8,033 nt of DNA from Alphaproteobacteria bacterium (lineage in GTDB: Bacteria > Pseudomonadota > Alphaproteobacteria > ATCC43930 > CGMCC-115725). The notes under the pieces are model-generated. The model had not been told where the DNA came from, did no database searches, and saw only the letters and a program-made list of their open reading frames with translations. Made by a program: the position numbers and the translations under genes. This document shows positions 7,151-8,033 of the stretch, piece by piece. Numbering within the stretch: the stretch's first letter is position 1; each line of letters opens with the position of its first letter. The stretch covers positions 1 through 8,033 of the forward strand of contig JASHUW010000448.1 of the NCBI GenBank assembly GCA_030039815.1, written 5' to 3'.

Positions 7151-7513
7151 ATGGCAGACGATCCGCGGCTTTTCTATGACCACCATATTTTCATGTGCAA
7201 CAACGTTCGGCCCGAAGGACATCCGCGAGGCTGCTGCATGGCACGCGCCGAGGCCGCCGGCGGCTTTGACAAACTGCGCGGCTACGCACGCGAGAAAGCG
7301 CGGCAGATGGGCATCCAGAACGTGCGCTTCAACGCCGCCGGCTGTCTCGACCGCTGCGAGTTCGGCCCCAACATGGTGATCTACCCCGAGGGCGTCTGGT
7401 ACACATTCAAGTCGCAGGCCGACATCGACGAGATCCTTGAGACGCATCTCAAGAACGGTGGGCGGGTGCAGCGCTTGATGCTGCAGCCCGATCAACTGCC
7501 GCCGAAGCACTGA
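7151..7513 (+). CDS. Thioredoxin-like [2Fe-2S] ferredoxin
   Basis: This is a 120-residue soluble electron carrier of the thioredoxin-fold [2Fe-2S] ferredoxin family (relatives are Aquifex Fd4, Shethna protein I and the NuoE C-terminal domain). Cluster ligands are read as Cys16 (FMCNN), Cys29 (GHPRGCC), Cys65 and Cys69 (AGCLDRCEFGP). That gives the expected C-x12-C ... C-x3-C layout. Cys28, next to Cys29, is an extra cysteine. The following VIYPEGVWY (76-84) and the DIDEILETHLKNG stretch (91-103) complete the family pattern. ATG 7151 has GGAG six nt upstream. Its stop overlaps the proposed CTG start of mnmE (CTGA), implying coupled translation. The redox partner is unknown. Adjacency to mnmE might be functional, since MnmE-MnmG chemistry uses reduced flavin, but MnmG is known to take electrons from NADH, so this is speculation. 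Confidence 0.93.
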   Translation: MADDPRLFYDHHIFMCNNVRPEGHPRGCCMARAEAAGGFDKLRGYAREKARQMGIQNVRFNAAGCLDRCEFGPNMVIYPEGVWYTFKSQADIDEILETHLKNGGRVQRLMLQPDQLPPKH

Positions 7514-8033
7514 CCGCGCCTCCGGCCACAATCCCCGCGTCTGATACGATCTTCGCCCCGGCGACCGCGCCCGGGCGATCGGCGATCGCCATCGTCCGAA
7601 TGAGCGGCCCGCTTACCGGGCCGACGCTTGCCGCGCTAGTCGGCGGCTTGCCGCCGCCGCGCCGGGCGCGGCGTGCGCGGATTGGTGACCCCGGCAGCGG
7701 GTCCGCGATCGATGATGGCATCGCCTTGTGGTTTCCCGCGCCGCGAAGCGTTACCGGCGAGGATGTCGCCGAACTTCACGTCCACGGCAGCCGCGCGGTC
7801 GTTGCGGCGATGATCGAGGTACTGCGCGGAATGGGGCTCCGCCTCGCGGAGCCTGGCGAATTTACCCGCCGCGCTTTCTTGAACGACAAGCTCGATCTCG
7901 TACAGGCCGAGGCGATTGCCGACCTCACCGCGGCAGAAACCGAGGCCCAGCGCCGGCAAGCGTTGCGTCAGCTCGACGGCGAACTCGGCGCGCTTTATCG
8001 CGGTTGGTCGGCGCGGTTGTTGCGGGTGCTGGC
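7510..8033 (+). CDS. mnmE: tRNA modification GTPase MnmE, N-terminal part (3' end outside window)
   Basis: MnmE works with MnmG to add the carboxymethylaminomethyl (or aminomethyl) group to wobble uridine 34 of certain tRNAs, using methylene-tetrahydrofolate. About 174 codons are present, covering the folate-binding TrmE N-domain and the start of the helical domain. Motifs from the conserved Asp at 7543 are DTIFAPATAPGRSAIAIVR, a WFPAPRSVTGEDVAELHVHG region (about 63-82) and PGEFTRRAFLNDKLDLVQAEAIADL (about 104-128). The GTPase domain and C-terminal Cys motif lie beyond the edge. No ATG, GTG or TTG precedes the conserved Asp in frame back to a TGA at 7438-7440. CTG 7510 is the best candidate, overlapping the ferredoxin stop and adding 11 residues. 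The first in-frame ATG (7600) would delete about 19 conserved residues. One normally conserved HGG reads HGS. The product is certain; the start is not. Confidence 0.9.
   Translation, partial: MTAPPATIPASDTIFAPATAPGRSAIAIVRMSGPLTGPTLAALVGGLPPPRRARRARIGDPGSGSAIDDGIALWFPAPRSVTGEDVAELHVHGSRAVVAAMIEVLRGMGLRLAEPGEFTRRAFLNDKLDLVQAEAIADLTAAETEAQRRQALRQLDGELGALYRGWSARLLRVL

Noticed and set aside
7449..7959. Minus-strand open frames opposite the start of mnmE
   Set aside because: The plus strand here encodes unmistakable MnmE sequence. These frames are Ala/Arg-rich shadows.

Overview
The window is GC-rich chromosomal DNA with the late-haem genes, rho and mnmE in the order hemE-hemH-hemJ-rho-(insert)-mnmE. 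From general knowledge, this order near the replication origin is typical of Alphaproteobacteria. HemJ in place of the oxygen-dependent HemG/HemY oxidase and the form of the Rho N-terminus agree with that. I would place it in the Rhizobiales/Rhodospirillales part of the class, but I cannot name a genus from the sequence.

Layout. Positions 1-1902 hold a tightly packed plus-strand run: the C-terminal half of hemE, then hemH 6 nt later, then hemJ, which overlaps hemH by the four bases GTGA. Together they cover uroporphyrinogen decarboxylation, protoporphyrinogen oxidation and iron insertion. A 218-nt gap (1903-2120) holds a terminator-like hairpin, a possible promoter and a second hairpin, followed by rho (2121-3377), a complete transcription termination factor.

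Convergent to rho lies a minus-strand set read in the order yyaL/SSP411-like (DUF255), ogt, qor (6993 down to 3420). Its products are a thioredoxin-fold protein joined to an alpha/alpha-barrel, an O6-alkylguanine-DNA alkyltransferase and a zinc-free quinone oxidoreductase. Close spacing suggests one transcript. The set sits between rho and mnmE, which are often much closer neighbours in this group, so it looks like an accessory insertion into a conserved block.

A divergent regulatory region (6994-7150) with two hairpins and a candidate plus-strand promoter separates yyaL from a thioredoxin-like [2Fe-2S] ferredoxin gene (7151-7513). The start of mnmE (tRNA wobble-uridine modification) follows and runs off the right edge. 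mnmE has no ATG, GTG or TTG codon that preserves its conserved N-terminus. The best start is a CTG overlapping the ferredoxin stop as CTGA.

I found no tRNA, rRNA, CRISPR array, insertion sequence or phage gene. No convincing new defence or other novel system is visible. The points most worth checking are the mnmE start and its coupling to the ferredoxin, the rho leader, and the hairpins in the yyaL/ferredoxin divergent region.
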